A DNA stretch of 64,000 bases from Calonectria ilicicola (lineage: Eukaryota > Ascomycota > Sordariomycetes > Hypocreales > Nectriaceae): assembly GCA_020809705.1 (NCBI GenBank), contig CP085827.1, positions 1,178,001 through 1,242,000 of the forward strand, in the 5' to 3' direction. Position numbers and translations under genes: made by a program. The notes beneath the pieces were generated by a model. It saw nothing but the letters and a program-made list of their open reading frames with translations. It was not told the DNA's origin and did no database searches. Below, piece by piece: positions 12,333-22,544 of the stretch; the first letter of the stretch is position 1, and each line of letters starts with the position of its first letter.

Positions 12333-13406
12333 ATGTCTTCTGGTCGCACATTTAAGCTAAACTCGGGTCATTCTATCCCTGCAGTTGGATTGGGCACATG
12401 GGCAAGCTTAAAAAATCCATTTAGAGGAGACAACTTGAGTCTAACAAGAGGCAGCAATCGGGTCCAAATGAGGTTGCACAAGCCGTGGAATATGCTTTGA
12501 AACACGGTTATCGTCATATTGATGCGGCGGCCGTTTATGACAATGAGCACGAAGTCGGCACGGGTATTAAAGCATCAGGTGTCCCACGAAACGAAATCTT
12601 TTTAACATCAAAGCTCTGGAATACGCACCATAAAGGGCCCGATGTTGAGGCTGCCGTCGATCAGTCACTGAAAGACCTTGACACTGACTATCTTGATTTA
12701 TACCTGATTCATTGGCCCGTTGCCTTCCCGAGACCCGAGAAGGAGGGAGCCAGATTTCCAATTGACCCTTCAGACAAGGGTGTTCATGTAATCGATGTTC
12801 CAATCGAAGAAACATGGAAAGCTATGGAAGCTCTGGTGGCCAAAGGAAAGATCAGGAGCATTGGGGTGAGCAATTTCACCAAGGAAAAGATTGAAGAAAT
12901 TTTAAAGTTGTAAGTTTGAAGTGAGCAGAAACTCAAAACACAGGCTAATACGAATCTCTAGTGCAACGATCAAACCTGCCGTAAACCAAATTGAAGGCCA
13001 CCCCTACTTACAGCAGCCTGGTTTACTGGAATGGTCCAAAGAGCAGAACATTCTGATCACTGCCTACAGTCCTTTGGGGAACAACATTTACAATCTGCCA
13101 ATGGCGATAAATGACCCTGAAGTTATTTCGATTGCAAAGGAGCTTGGAAAACAATCTGCCCAAGTCCTTATTCAATGGGCTGTACAACGAGGCACTGCAG
13201 TGGTGCCAAAGTCCGTTACACCATCACGCATTGCTGCAAACTTTGAAGATTTTGAACTGTCTCCGGACGTCCTAGAGAGAATTACGCAGCTAGATAGGAA
13301 GAGCCGCTATAACATGCCCATTCGGTTGGGCGTTGATATATTTGGAGAGCACGACGCGGCAGCATTGAAAAAGGGTCGAGCGGATTGGATTGCGGCACAG
13401 AAATAA
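12333..13406 (+). CDS. Aldo/keto reductase (NADPH-dependent, AKR superfamily)
   Basis: Three exons (12333-12401, 12455-12909, 12962-13406) encode 322 residues, the standard AKR length. The full catalytic tetrad is visible: Asp46 in HIDAAAVYDNE, Tyr51 in the same segment, Lys76 in LTSKLWN and His109 in LYLIHWP. The N-terminal GLGTW-QSGPNEV motif is restored only if intron 1 (12402-12454) is spliced with a GC donor. The C-terminal half carries VNQIEGHPYLQQ..LLEW, ITAYSPLG and VPKSVTPSRI, the last forming the NADP phosphate site. The enzyme reduces sugar or aliphatic aldehydes to alcohols. Glycerol dehydrogenase-like, xylose reductase-like or D-galacturonate reductase-like roles are all possible. 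It lies 0.43 kb upstream of a D-galactonate dehydratase-type gene on the same strand. Confidence 0.93.
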
Positions 13407-13837
13407 CTCAGTATAGACACCTGAAGTAGAAAAATACTGTTATTGAAACTATTATCATTCAATCTATTTGTAAAACTGTAGTAGTTTCTGGTCATATTGA
13501 TGTTAGAGAAATGACACTATCGTTTGAGAAATACGCGTGATCCTCCAGAAACGGAAGCCGAGCCCGAAAGTCTCGTTACCGTTGCATATTGTCCGAACAT
13601 ATGTATGTGTTCGATCGACAACGTATGTTGTATGAATTACCCCGCTCCGAGTCCCGACCTCGGAGGAGTCCTAATCCGAACCGGGCCGCATGTCCGTTCG
13701 ATTGTATTCCGTAAAAAGTCCGCCTTTTCGCTGTGGTACTTAATGTCTCCAAGTCGCCCATTATTGGAAAGAGATATTGTCGCTGCTTTATATCACAACT
13801 TTGAAAGGATCCTGGGGCTCAAAAACAACTTTACACA
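13407..13837. other. Promoter region of the galactonate dehydratase-like gene
   Basis: A 431-bp spacer between co-directional genes. It contains a CCG/CGG palindrome (listed separately) and a TTTATAT word near 13780, about 55 bp before the ATG. No coding signal. Confidence 0.5.
13645..13665. promoter_or_regulatory. Inverted repeat CTCCGAG-N7-CTCGGAG
   Basis: A perfect 7-bp inverted repeat around a 7-bp spacer contains CCG and CGG triplets 11 bp apart. Inverted or everted CGG triplets are what dimeric Zn2Cys6 proteins bind. It lies 173 bp upstream of the dehydratase ATG, and a Zn2Cys6 regulator is the next gene. The link is inference. Confidence 0.4.
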
Positions 13838-15130
13838 ATGGGTAAGATAGCATCTATCGAATATTTCCGCGTGCCACCACGTTGGCTATTCGTCAAGATC
13901 ACCGACGAATCTGGAAACTATGGCTGGGGAGAGGCATCACTCGAAGGTCATACTCAGGCCGTGGAAGGGTGTCTAGATGCCTGGAAATCCCAGTATACCG
14001 GAATGGAGGCTGAGTAAGTGATTTAAAAGTGGATGATGCGATGGTTTAATTAACAGCGAGTTAGTGAAATTGAACATATATGGCAAAAGTCTTGGAGAAT
14101 GGGATTCTATCGGGGTGGTCCCGTCTTGATGAGCGCCCTGGCTGGCATTGATATTGCGTTATGGGATCTCAAAGGTTGGGCGAACCTACCATCAACGAAG
14201 CTCGACTGACATTTGTCCAGCGCGAAAACTCGGTGTACCAGTGTATGAGCTCCTGGGAGGTAAAGTCCGAAATAAGCTCAAGGTATACGCCTGGATTGGT
14301 GGAGACCGACCCCAAGATGTTGAGGCTCAAGCGTGAGTTCAATTCTAATCCTTAGCCTTCAATTTCTGACGATGGCGACAAGTCTATCTCGCAAAGAACA
14401 GGGATTTACCGCAGTTAAAATGAATGCAACTGAGGATCTCGGCTGGCTGGACTCTCCCTCTGCCCTAGATGCTTGCGTTGAGAGGGTTAAGACGGTAAGG
14501 TCGCTTGGTCTGGATGCTGGTGTTGATTTCCATGGTCGTGTCCATAAGCCGATGGCAAAGCAACTGGCTGCTCTCCTGGCCCCCCATAGGCCCATGTTCA
14601 TTGAGGAGCCTCTTCTCTCTGAGCATATTGAAGGCATCAAGGCCTTTTCTCAGAGCGTCACGTCTCCAATCGCTCTAGGAGAACGCCTCTATAACCGCTG
14701 GGATGTAAAGCCATTCCTTGAAGCTGCGTGTGTTGATATCTTACAACCTGACATTTCTCACGTGGGTGGGATCTCAGAGTTGAGGCGCATTGCGGCCATG
14801 GCGGAGGCATACGATGTTGCTATTGCTCCTCATTGTCCGCTCGGGCCGATCGCGTTTGCGGCTAATATTCAGGTTGACGCGACGACACCAAATTTTGCGA
14901 TCCAGGAAATGAGCCTGGGAATTCACTACAATACTGATGGCTACGATTTGCTTTCGTACATTAAAAACCCAGAAACTTGGGACGTCAAGGATGGTTACAT
15001 AAACCTCACAAACGCGCCGGGGTTGGGCATAGAGATTGATGAAGCCAAGGTCCGCGAGCTGAGCAAGAACGCGGAGCCATGGGTCAGCCCAGGCTTTGTT
15101 GGACCAGGGGGAGAGTGGCGGGAATGGTGA
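13838..15130 (+). CDS. D-galactonate dehydratase-type enzyme (enolase superfamily, mandelate racemase/muconate lactonising group)
   Basis: Four exons (13838-14013, 14065-14174, 14221-14332, 14383-15130) encode 381 residues, essentially the length of bacterial D-galactonate dehydratases. The start [15 protein letters not shown], the lid motif [29 protein letters not shown] and [11 protein letters not shown] follow the DgoD pattern. The barrel holds the metal-ligand series: the Asp and His of VDFHGRV (about residue 180), the Glu of FIEEPLL and the Glu of LGERLY. The catalytic His is in APHCPLGP, followed by [10 protein letters not shown]. The reaction expected is dehydration of D-galactonate to 2-keto-3-deoxy-D-galactonate; a related aldonic acid is possible. 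Intron 2 has a weak GTTGGG donor. The neighbouring reductase and regulator suggest a sugar-acid catabolic cluster. Confidence 0.9.
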
Positions 15131-15238
15131 TTTAATCTCGTATTCTTAGCGACTATCCCAACAATTTGTCCCTGCTGGGCTAGTACAATTTGGACCGTTG
15201 CTGCTAATTCCTGGGGAACTGGGTCTTGGCACGGCAAT

Positions 15239-15265
15239 GTTACCCCGCGTGCACGTTACCCCGCG
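15239..15265 (-). promoter_or_regulatory. Two direct copies of GTTACCCCGCG, CreA/Cre1-like sites
   Basis: GTTACCCCGCG occurs at 15239-15249 and again at 15255-15265. Each contains CCCCGC, the complement of GCGGGG, which fits the SYGGRG consensus of the fungal carbon catabolite repressor CreA/Cre1. Closely spaced pairs are typical of functional sites. They lie about 90-115 bp before the ATG of the Zn2Cys6 gene. Confidence 0.4.
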
Positions 15266-15353
15266 GCTATTCCGATGTTGTGACGGAAATGCGGTAAAAC
15301 TACTAGGTTGGACATTTTTTTGAAGCGCCTTTTCCGATCGAGTTCGTGATTGC

Positions 15354-18023
15354 ATGGCCTCCGCAAGTTATTCCAAAATGACTGGCCACAACAGTGATAG
15401 CCGCCCGAAGGAGAGTCGTGAAGAGGTCTCTGCCAAGATTCCCTCTAAGCAGCGGAAGCCACCGCGCGTAAGGAGTAGGGCGAGCCGAGCCTGTGACCGG
15501 TGCAAGGCGTAAGTTTCCCGTTTCGAAGTGCCAGAAATGGACACCCCGTGGAGGTGCCTCTTGTAGTCCTATGGATGGCCATGGTCCAAAAGAACCGGGC
15601 TCTCGGCTGCAATTGGCTTTAGCACTTACCCAATGGCGCTCATATACTGACCTGTACCAAGTCGCAAGACTCGATGCTCAGGGAAATACCCCTGTACTGT
15701 TTGCTCTCGCCTCGACCTCGACTGTAAATATACAGCCCTGTACCGACGCGGCAGGCTTCCTTCTATAGAGATAGACACAGACAATCATCCATCAGCCTCA
15801 CCCGAGGGTCTTGATGGGCAGCTTGAACGCCCAGACGACCTGAATGGCATGCTATCGCCACAAACACAAGATGACATATCTATTCATGCGACGGCTCAGC
15901 ATCAAACCCTTCAACCTCCAAAGCCAGCCCCCGCTGAGCTTACATCACAGTCATCGCGTAACTCTCCAGAGCTCGCTCAGATCGACCAGCAGGGCCACTA
16001 TGTCGGACCTGCTTCTGGAGCCTCATTCTTATTGCGAATCCAAAGAAAGCTGACCCAGGAACAATCATCTGCCATATCCGATGCTTCAATTTTCACATTT
16101 GGAGATGTGCCTCTTCCCCATTTCGACCCTCGTTTCTTGATCCTGCCACCTCGATCCGAGGCGGAGTCCTTTGTTCAGAGATATTTTGAGTTCGCCGCGG
16201 CCACCCATCGTTTTTTGCATCGCCCTACCATCGAGGCATGGCTTCAGGAGCTCTATGAAACCAATGGAAACATGAAAGATCAAGGCTCAGCGAGGAGTAA
16301 AATTGCGCTCCTCTTTATGGTATTCGCACTTGCTGAGACGTATCCTAATTCCAAACCTGGCATGGTGGACCCAGTCTTGAGGTAGGATCCCACTATTTCT
16401 TGACCTTTGTGATGCTAATTCAAGCAGCGCCCGATTTTTTTCTGCAGCAGAAGATCAGCTGTCAGGTGAGAAGGGAGCAATACGTCTCACAAGCGTCCAA
16501 GCCAGACTTGCTCAATGCCTATTCCTTCTTTCACATTCACGACTCAATCATTGTTGGAGTTTGTTTGGCACCACGGCACATCTTATGCTTGCACTAGGCA
16601 TTCATCGAAAATCACGTGGAGACTTGAGTCGTGGCCTCAACCATGTTGATTTGGAATGCCGAAAGAGAACCTTTTGGTGCGCTTACAATTTAGACACGTA
16701 TCTCAGTGCTGCACTTGGTAGACCCCGGACATTCCACGACGATGACATTGACCAAGAACTACCCCTTTGCTTAGATGATAATAGGATATCCTACAGGCAG
16801 GCAACTGTGTTGCCAACAGCAAATCGTCAATCCGTCATGTTTGCCTCAATCGCTCATATAAAGTAAGTATCGAACATATCTTTGAATGACTGCGAACTAA
16901 TTCGAGATAGACTCTCGCGGATTGTGGCCAAGATTCTGCGCGACTTGTACGGTATTCGACCGCTGTCGACAGATACTCAACATAGACTTGCTGAGACATA
17001 TGCAAATGAGATTAAAGAATGGAGAAAGGATGTGTCTTACCTTATGGATACATCAAGCGTCGACCCGTCTCTTTTGCAGCCCATATTTCTTCGCCAGAGA
17101 AATGTGCTCAACCTCGCATGCTGGCACGCAGAAATCTTAGTTCATCGACCTTTTCTTTTACGAAACTTTGCAAGCCTAGCGAAGCTTGGAGACTCAAGAG
17201 GCAAGCCTAACGACCAGAATGACCAGAGAATACATGACCATGTCCAATCCTGCTTCCGGGCTGCAATGAACATTACGGGTAAGATAGACGAGCTGAATTC
17301 GAATTCACAATTGTACAACACCTTTTGGGTATGTGAAAGAGCACTTTAAATTCCTAGACCAAGAAACTAACTAATAACAGTTCTCTCATTATTTTGCCTT
17401 TTGTGCCGTTGTCGTCCTTTACGTATTCGCGATCCAACAACGGCACGAATCAACAGAAACATACCTTCCAGCTGTTGAGGCCGCTATTAAATGTCAGCTT
17501 CAAATTACATCAATTGCTATCCGTGGCTCGTTAGCTCAAAGATATGGCGTGGTTCTCCAAGAGCTAAGAGCAGAGCTTTTGCAATATAACCCACGTCTCA
17601 GAGAGCAAATCTCTCGATTACGTGCTGGTGGGGCCGAACCCTCGGAATTGCTTATGCCAGGGAGTGAGTTTCCCATGGAGAACGCGGGCGCTATTCAGCC
17701 AGTAACCCTCGAGTCTAATCGAATAGGCATATATCCAGCCACAGACGGGGCTCAATTTCCGATGGACCAAGACGGGGGGCTTGGCTTTGCGTACAGTAGC
17801 CCAGATAACCTCATTCTTCAGTTAACTGGCTGGGGACAATTCGACTCACTGGTGAGTATTCTCTTTCATTTCCCCATAGGGTAATGTTTAAATAATTAAA
17901 TCTCATAACACTAATTTTCTACAGGCTACTGGAGGGTTGGGCGATCTGCAATCAATACTGGGAACTGGGGACCTGGGGAACTGGGATTTTGATATTGGAG
18001 GCAATGTTAATAATGTCCTTTGA
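15354..18023 (+). CDS. Zn2Cys6 binuclear-cluster transcription factor with fungal-specific middle homology domain
   Basis: Six exons (15354-15508, 15662-16381, 16428-16862, 16911-17328, 17381-17851, 17925-18023) encode about 765 residues. The first intron (15509-15661) interrupts the zinc cluster. Joining the exons gives C-x2-C-x6-C-x5-C-x2-C-x6-C, the exact GAL4-type spacing, starting at CDRCKARKTRC and preceded by a basic RKPPRVRSRASR stretch. The middle homology region includes the ARFFSAAEDQL..GEKGAIRLTSVQA, FGTTAHLMLALGIHR and CRKRTFWCAYNLDTYLSAALGRPR segments usual for the Fungal_trans domain. It probably binds CGG-containing sites as a dimer in the nucleus. It starts 223 bp after the galactonate dehydratase-like gene on the same strand and is the obvious candidate regulator of that gene and the aldo/keto reductase. 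Confidence 0.92.
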
Positions 18024-18480
18024 AAAGTCAGGGCACTTATGGGTACAAATTGTAAAGGCTTTCCAGTAAAAAGTGGCATTATGTTCCAAATTAATGTACA
18101 ATGGTAATGGTCTTTTAGAGTTGTGCACTTTAGTTTCAAATCTATTCGGTGACCCAACGCCCACACCAAAATTTACTGTCTATCATCTGCGAATACGATT
18201 CTATTTTCGCTAGAAGAACATAGCTCTATCAGTAAGATTGAATATCTATTTATTTCAAAGACTTTCTTATATCTAGTTGTAGATTTTGGAAGGAAACACA
18301 ATGGCATTTGTGAAGCGAATTTGAGAACTGCTTTTCCGCCACTTTTCCGAAACGAGAATAAACTGTGTCGCCTCGCCTCTCTGAAGCAAGCCCATCAAAC
18401 TTAGATGCTGCAATAAAATAAAATTTGAGTATTCTTTCTACTGTATGTGCGATAGGGAAATTAGAATTGACAAGGTGAAT
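18024..18480. other. Spacer between convergent genes
   Basis: 457 bp of A+T-rich DNA between the regulator and the PEBP gene, presumably 3' UTRs. No coding or structural signal noticed. Confidence 0.5.
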
Positions 18481-19210
18481 TCAAGCATCAATGGTACCCT
18501 CCCAGCCATCGCCTGCTCCCAGCATCCAATTAACCCCGACAAGGCGCAATTCATTGGCAGCAATAAACTTGACGGGATGGAAGAATCGTCTTTGTACGAA
18601 CTCTTCGCCGCCTACATCTTCCTTTGAAAGATTTAAGCCGCTGGGTTCGCGAAATAGTAGAAAGAGGTATCGATGAGGTTTTGAACTGTGAACATATTTC
18701 CATTAGCATCATTTTAATGCGGTCAGATTCAAATCGATTGGGTTAAAGAGCGCTATGACTTACTCATCTTTGGGGCCTGGTCCAAGATACTCTGTTGCCG
18801 CCGGCTGGGTCAATGTAACAGAATTAACACCGTCGCTAGATGGCTGCAGTGAAGAATGGATCCAGTGGCGCCAGAATGAGAATTTGGGGTCATCAGGAGT
18901 TGGCGCATCTGGGTCGATCAACATTATTAAATATCTTGCATCTTCCCTCGCATCGGCCTGATTGCGTCAATACTTTTTCTCATTAGGATGCCGATACTCT
19001 TACCTCAGGACGAAAGGTAATTCTTGGGGCTGATTTGCATTCACTTGAACGGAATAGACTTCCATAAGCAACCTGCTTGCCTTCAAAATCTATGGTAAGC
19101 TCTGTGGTTGGCTCAAAGTTGGACGGTATGATTCTTTCAGCAGAGCCTGGGACCAGCTTTGCCTCTTTCAGAGACGAGAGGACTTTCTGCTTCAAGTCGC
19201 CTAATTCCAT
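18481..19210 (-). CDS. Phosphatidylethanolamine-binding protein family (PEBP/OV-16-like)
   Basis: Three exons on the minus strand (19210-19004, 18957-18764, 18685-18481) encode 201 residues. The first exon carries PSNFEPTTELTIDF.GKQV..G, the second the signature LIMLIDPDAPTPDDPKFSFWRHWIH, and the third HRYLFLLFREPSGL followed by the C-terminal FAANELRLVG-like helix. The DPDAP..P and HW/H motifs form the small anion-binding pocket of PEBP proteins. These proteins bind phospholipid head groups and in some fungi act as carboxypeptidase Y inhibitors (Tfs1/Ic type). No signal peptide is present, so it is probably cytosolic. The start at 19210 is chosen as the first ATG of the frame. Confidence 0.92.
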
Positions 19211-21413
19211 TTTGAGAGACAAATCCTAATTGGGAGCACGGAACAAATAATGTTTTAATTTTCCAATACTAAGAAGGCTAGAGGTTTTTTTATAATGCAA
19301 GCTGGTTTGACGATGCTTCGCGATTAATACCATTTACAAGACTGGAACCCTCGTGATGTGAGTGGTGGAAGAACTCGTACGTTCCCCGCGGGGCAACCCC
19401 GCATCAACCTTGCGGTCCCGCGTTTGGTCATACCACATATATGATCAGATGCTCCCGGACCTACCGCAGAAGGTATCCCGATTGGTTGGGTGTTTGAAGA
19501 ATTATGGGAAGGTAGAGAAGAAAGAGCCACTGTGGGCGTTTTTTTCACTCTACCATCTCCGCAGCTTAGTCTACAGCACGTGTTAGTTGTTGCGAATCTC
19601 GTGATATAGACAAGACAACGAGATATGACATTCTCTTGAGTCATTTAATTGTCGCAGGGCTTTCAATACTTGGACGTCATCTCATTTTGGAGTGACCAAC
19701 CCATCTTTTCGAATCAGACCACAAGTAACCACTTACAAACCATATTTGCTAACAAACACATGGTGGCCTAGATGCCTTAGCTTCCCTAGCTCACGATATT
19801 CAGCGATGGTAGTTGTAAATTCTTAACAATCTGCCAGCTCACTCTATACCCAGCTTTCAAGTTGCGATTTGGCTGCTCAACTTCACACATACCAGGTAGT
19901 CATAGAGAAATCCTCAAAGTCCAACATGGTGGAAACTTTAGACGCCGCAAAGAGAAGACTATTAGGAGTTAGATAATATAAATTTGAGCCCAGATACGCC
20001 AAGTCCATCATAGGCTTTCATATTGTTAGTATGCTTTGAGTGACGGTGCCCTAGAAGTGAAGCCATTCGGGGTTTTATTGTGGATACACGACCAAGAGCG
20101 TTCATAATGTTATATAAAGAAAGAGATAATGTTGATGGAACCCATTAATGGTTTTCTCCTTCGATATAGAGCAATTAAGACGCCAAAATTCTTGATTGGC
20201 CAATAAATATGGCACGCAAGATGCACAGATAGTCCACACCGCAATAATCTTGGCCGAACAACTCACGTCTTGGTTGGTCGTTTCTAACGTCAGCCATACA
20301 TGGCCAAGCAGTATTATTTTTGATGCACGAATGCTAGTGGGCGAACTGTTGCTGAGCTTCAGTTCCACAATGTCGAGGAGTATTTGTAAAATCTTCATTC
20401 TAATAGCAATTACGGAAATGAAATATGAGCGTTATTCAATTTCACGTTGTCGTAATGACCCTGTTCGATGGAATTGGGCTTCGCTTCCTCGGAACACAAT
20501 CTTGGGCATGCCAGCACTTAAAGTTAGTCGTCATTATAAACCACACTCCTGCCCTTTTGAGAGGCCGCTCATTCACCAAATTCAAATCCCCAAACACGCA
20601 ATTGGGCGTCAATTCTCACGTCATCTGATAGATGGCCTTGATCTTCTCCATTTAGGCACCTAAAATTGCAAATGATGTCTGTTGGTGGAAATTCCTCTGC
20701 AATTTCTCTCATTCCGCAAGACTGGCTATTCTGGGTCGTAAGGCCGCATTATTTTTGAATTTCGGTAAACTTCTGTAATACAAGAAGGAGGCCCCGGTCG
20801 CTGAGCCAGGTAACGCAGTATGTGTGAGTGGGTGCTACCAAAGTTCCTTCTTGCCGATGACTTCAAGTAGCGCTTTGCATCACCTTCCGCGCCATCATTC
20901 ACCTTTCCGAGGCATATTAGCGATGTATGAAGCAATAAAGTAATGTCTTTCGTAACTCTAAGTTCTCGGAACCAAACTTGGGGCGCCTCCATCGTGCAGA
21001 TGCCAAGGGTGCTAGTGGGGCTGTTGACTTGGCAAACTGACGGTGCAGCGCCAACACACGAGTTTTGTCGGTCGCAATTGGTGCATTTATGAAGGTCTTG
21101 AAATGGAGATTTTAATAATCCGCCAATATGCGGTTTGGAAAGTGGAAAACGTGACGCGTTGCCGTTGTCGGAGGCTGTTTTCTCTGGCCTCAAACAAGCA
21201 GCTTTTTCCCCAGACTCACTCATCCTGGGGTACATAGATCCGAACTTGCGGCACCCACACAACTGCATGGCTATTGGTCGGATGGATTTTACTTTTCAAA
21301 TCAAGGATGATATTCACACTAAGGGCGTGACGGTTTTGAAGTCATCATGATGTAGCATTTTATTAGCAACTATTTTTTTCTAGGAAGGGGCCGCGTGAAA
21401 GCTGTAGCCAGGA
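19211..21413. other. Long intergenic region without a recognised gene
   Basis: About 2.2 kb. It contains open frames of 155 codons (20196-20663, plus) and 180 codons (20726-21268, minus). Neither shows a domain, a splice-joined partner or a convincing composition. The minus-strand frame has a cysteine-containing CTNCDRQNSC run that resembles no zinc cluster I know, so it could be a relic of a regulatory gene. No other feature is supported. Confidence 0.4.
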
Positions 21414-22544
21414 TTATAAGCACTGAGAGTACCAAGGATTTATTACAGTGCAAATGGTCCCCCATGTACAAACCGTAGGCCCTGTGTATCCTTGGCCGCC
21501 GCATTGATTATATCTCGGCACACCACCAGCCGTTGGACCACACACTATCCCATCTGCGGTGGCATCTGGCAACTTGGTAACTGTTACTGTGACTGTGACT
21601 GTTTTGATGCTGGGGATCGTGGGATCCAATGGAGTTGGCGATATCGATTGCGAGCTTGGCTCCAAACTCGACTGGGGGGTAGGAGATTGGATCGGCGCCG
21701 CCCCGGTCTCATTCGGTCCTGGTGTGGTGGCACTGGATGTAGCGGTTGCCTGAGTGGAACCCTGAGGAACAGTGGCGGGAAGACCAGGGACAAGAGTTGG
21801 GCCAGGGATATTATACGACAACGGGGTGGTGTAAAGATTGAAAAGAATGCCAGGGTCATTGGTTTTGTACAAGGCCGTGCCTCTAACACCGACAGGCGAC
21901 AGAGATCCTCCACCAGTAACTCGAAGGTTGAAGCATTGAGGGTAATTTTGGGCTCCATTGGGTTGCCCACTTCCATGAAGCGCAATAATTTCATGTCGAA
22001 GCACGTAATTTCCTGGTGCGAGATCAGATGGAATCTGCAGAGTCCATGAGAACCCATTAGCGATGAGCACGTCAGCCGCCCACCTCCCATTCTGAAGAGA
22101 CATGTCAATCAGTCCACCAGCACTGATCTTGAAAAATTCCAGTTGGTTCTTATCCACATCCTCACAATTTCCAGGGCATTTTGCCAAGTAGTCAATAACC
22201 GGTCCTTTGTGGGATTCGGGCCAGGTGTTCCACTGAAGGTTGATTTTGTCCCCTGCTTTAACCGTGACGTGTCCACGAGCCGCATTGGCACTCTTGTGGC
22301 AAATAATGTCAGGGTCACCAAACTTATTGGGCTCAACATATCCATTATCAGTGGCGCCAGTGGTCCAGCCGACAAAAGGGCCGAGGTTAGGGTTCCAAGA
22401 AAATGCAGGTGCATCGTAGCCTCTATATGCAACGCCGTTGGTGATGAGCCAATCCACGTGCCCATGGGCCGAAACGAGAGCCACTGAGCAAATTATGACC
22501 ACGATGGTTGAGTAATTTCGAGAGGGCATTTTGCAAAGCGGCAT
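21414..22544 (-). CDS. AA9 lytic polysaccharide monooxygenase with C-terminal CBM1
   Basis: A single exon of 376 codons. A hydrophobic signal peptide ends at A26, exposing His27 (HGHVDW) as the new N-terminus. His27 with His112 (ESHKGP) forms the copper histidine brace, with Tyr201 (QNYPQCF) as the axial residue and His184 in [13 protein letters not shown] Ser/Thr/Pro-rich linker with TVTVTVT repeats precedes a 32-residue CBM1 (345-376, starting [12 protein letters not shown] and ending YSQCL). The arrangement matches Trichoderma Cel61A. The secreted enzyme oxidatively cleaves cellulose. Start at 22544, with an alternative Met at 22529 that leaves an equally good signal peptide. No introns. 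It is divergent from the pectate lyase about 2.8 kb away. Confidence 0.96.
   Translation of the reverse strand: MPLCKMPSRNYSTIVVIICSVALVSAHGHVDWLITNGVAYRGYDAPAFSWNPNLGPFVGWTTGATDNGYVEPNKFGDPDIICHKSANAARGHVTVKAGDKINLQWNTWPESHKGPVIDYLAKCPGNCEDVDKNQLEFFKISAGGLIDMSLQNGRWAADVLIANGFSWTLQIPSDLAPGNYVLRHEIIALHGSGQPNGAQNYPQCFNLRVTGGGSLSPVGVRGTALYKTNDPGILFNLYTTPLSYNIPGPTLVPGLPATVPQGSTQATATSSATTPGPNETGAAPIQSPTPQSSLEPSSQSISPTPLDPTIPSIKTVTVTVTVTKLPDATADGIVCGPTAGGVPRYNQCGGQGYTGPTVCTWGTICTVINPWYSQCL

Noticed and set aside
20726..21268. 180-codon minus-strand frame with CTNCDRQNSC
   Set aside because: The cysteine spacing does not match Zn2Cys6 or C2H2, and no neighbouring exon extends it; at most a relic.
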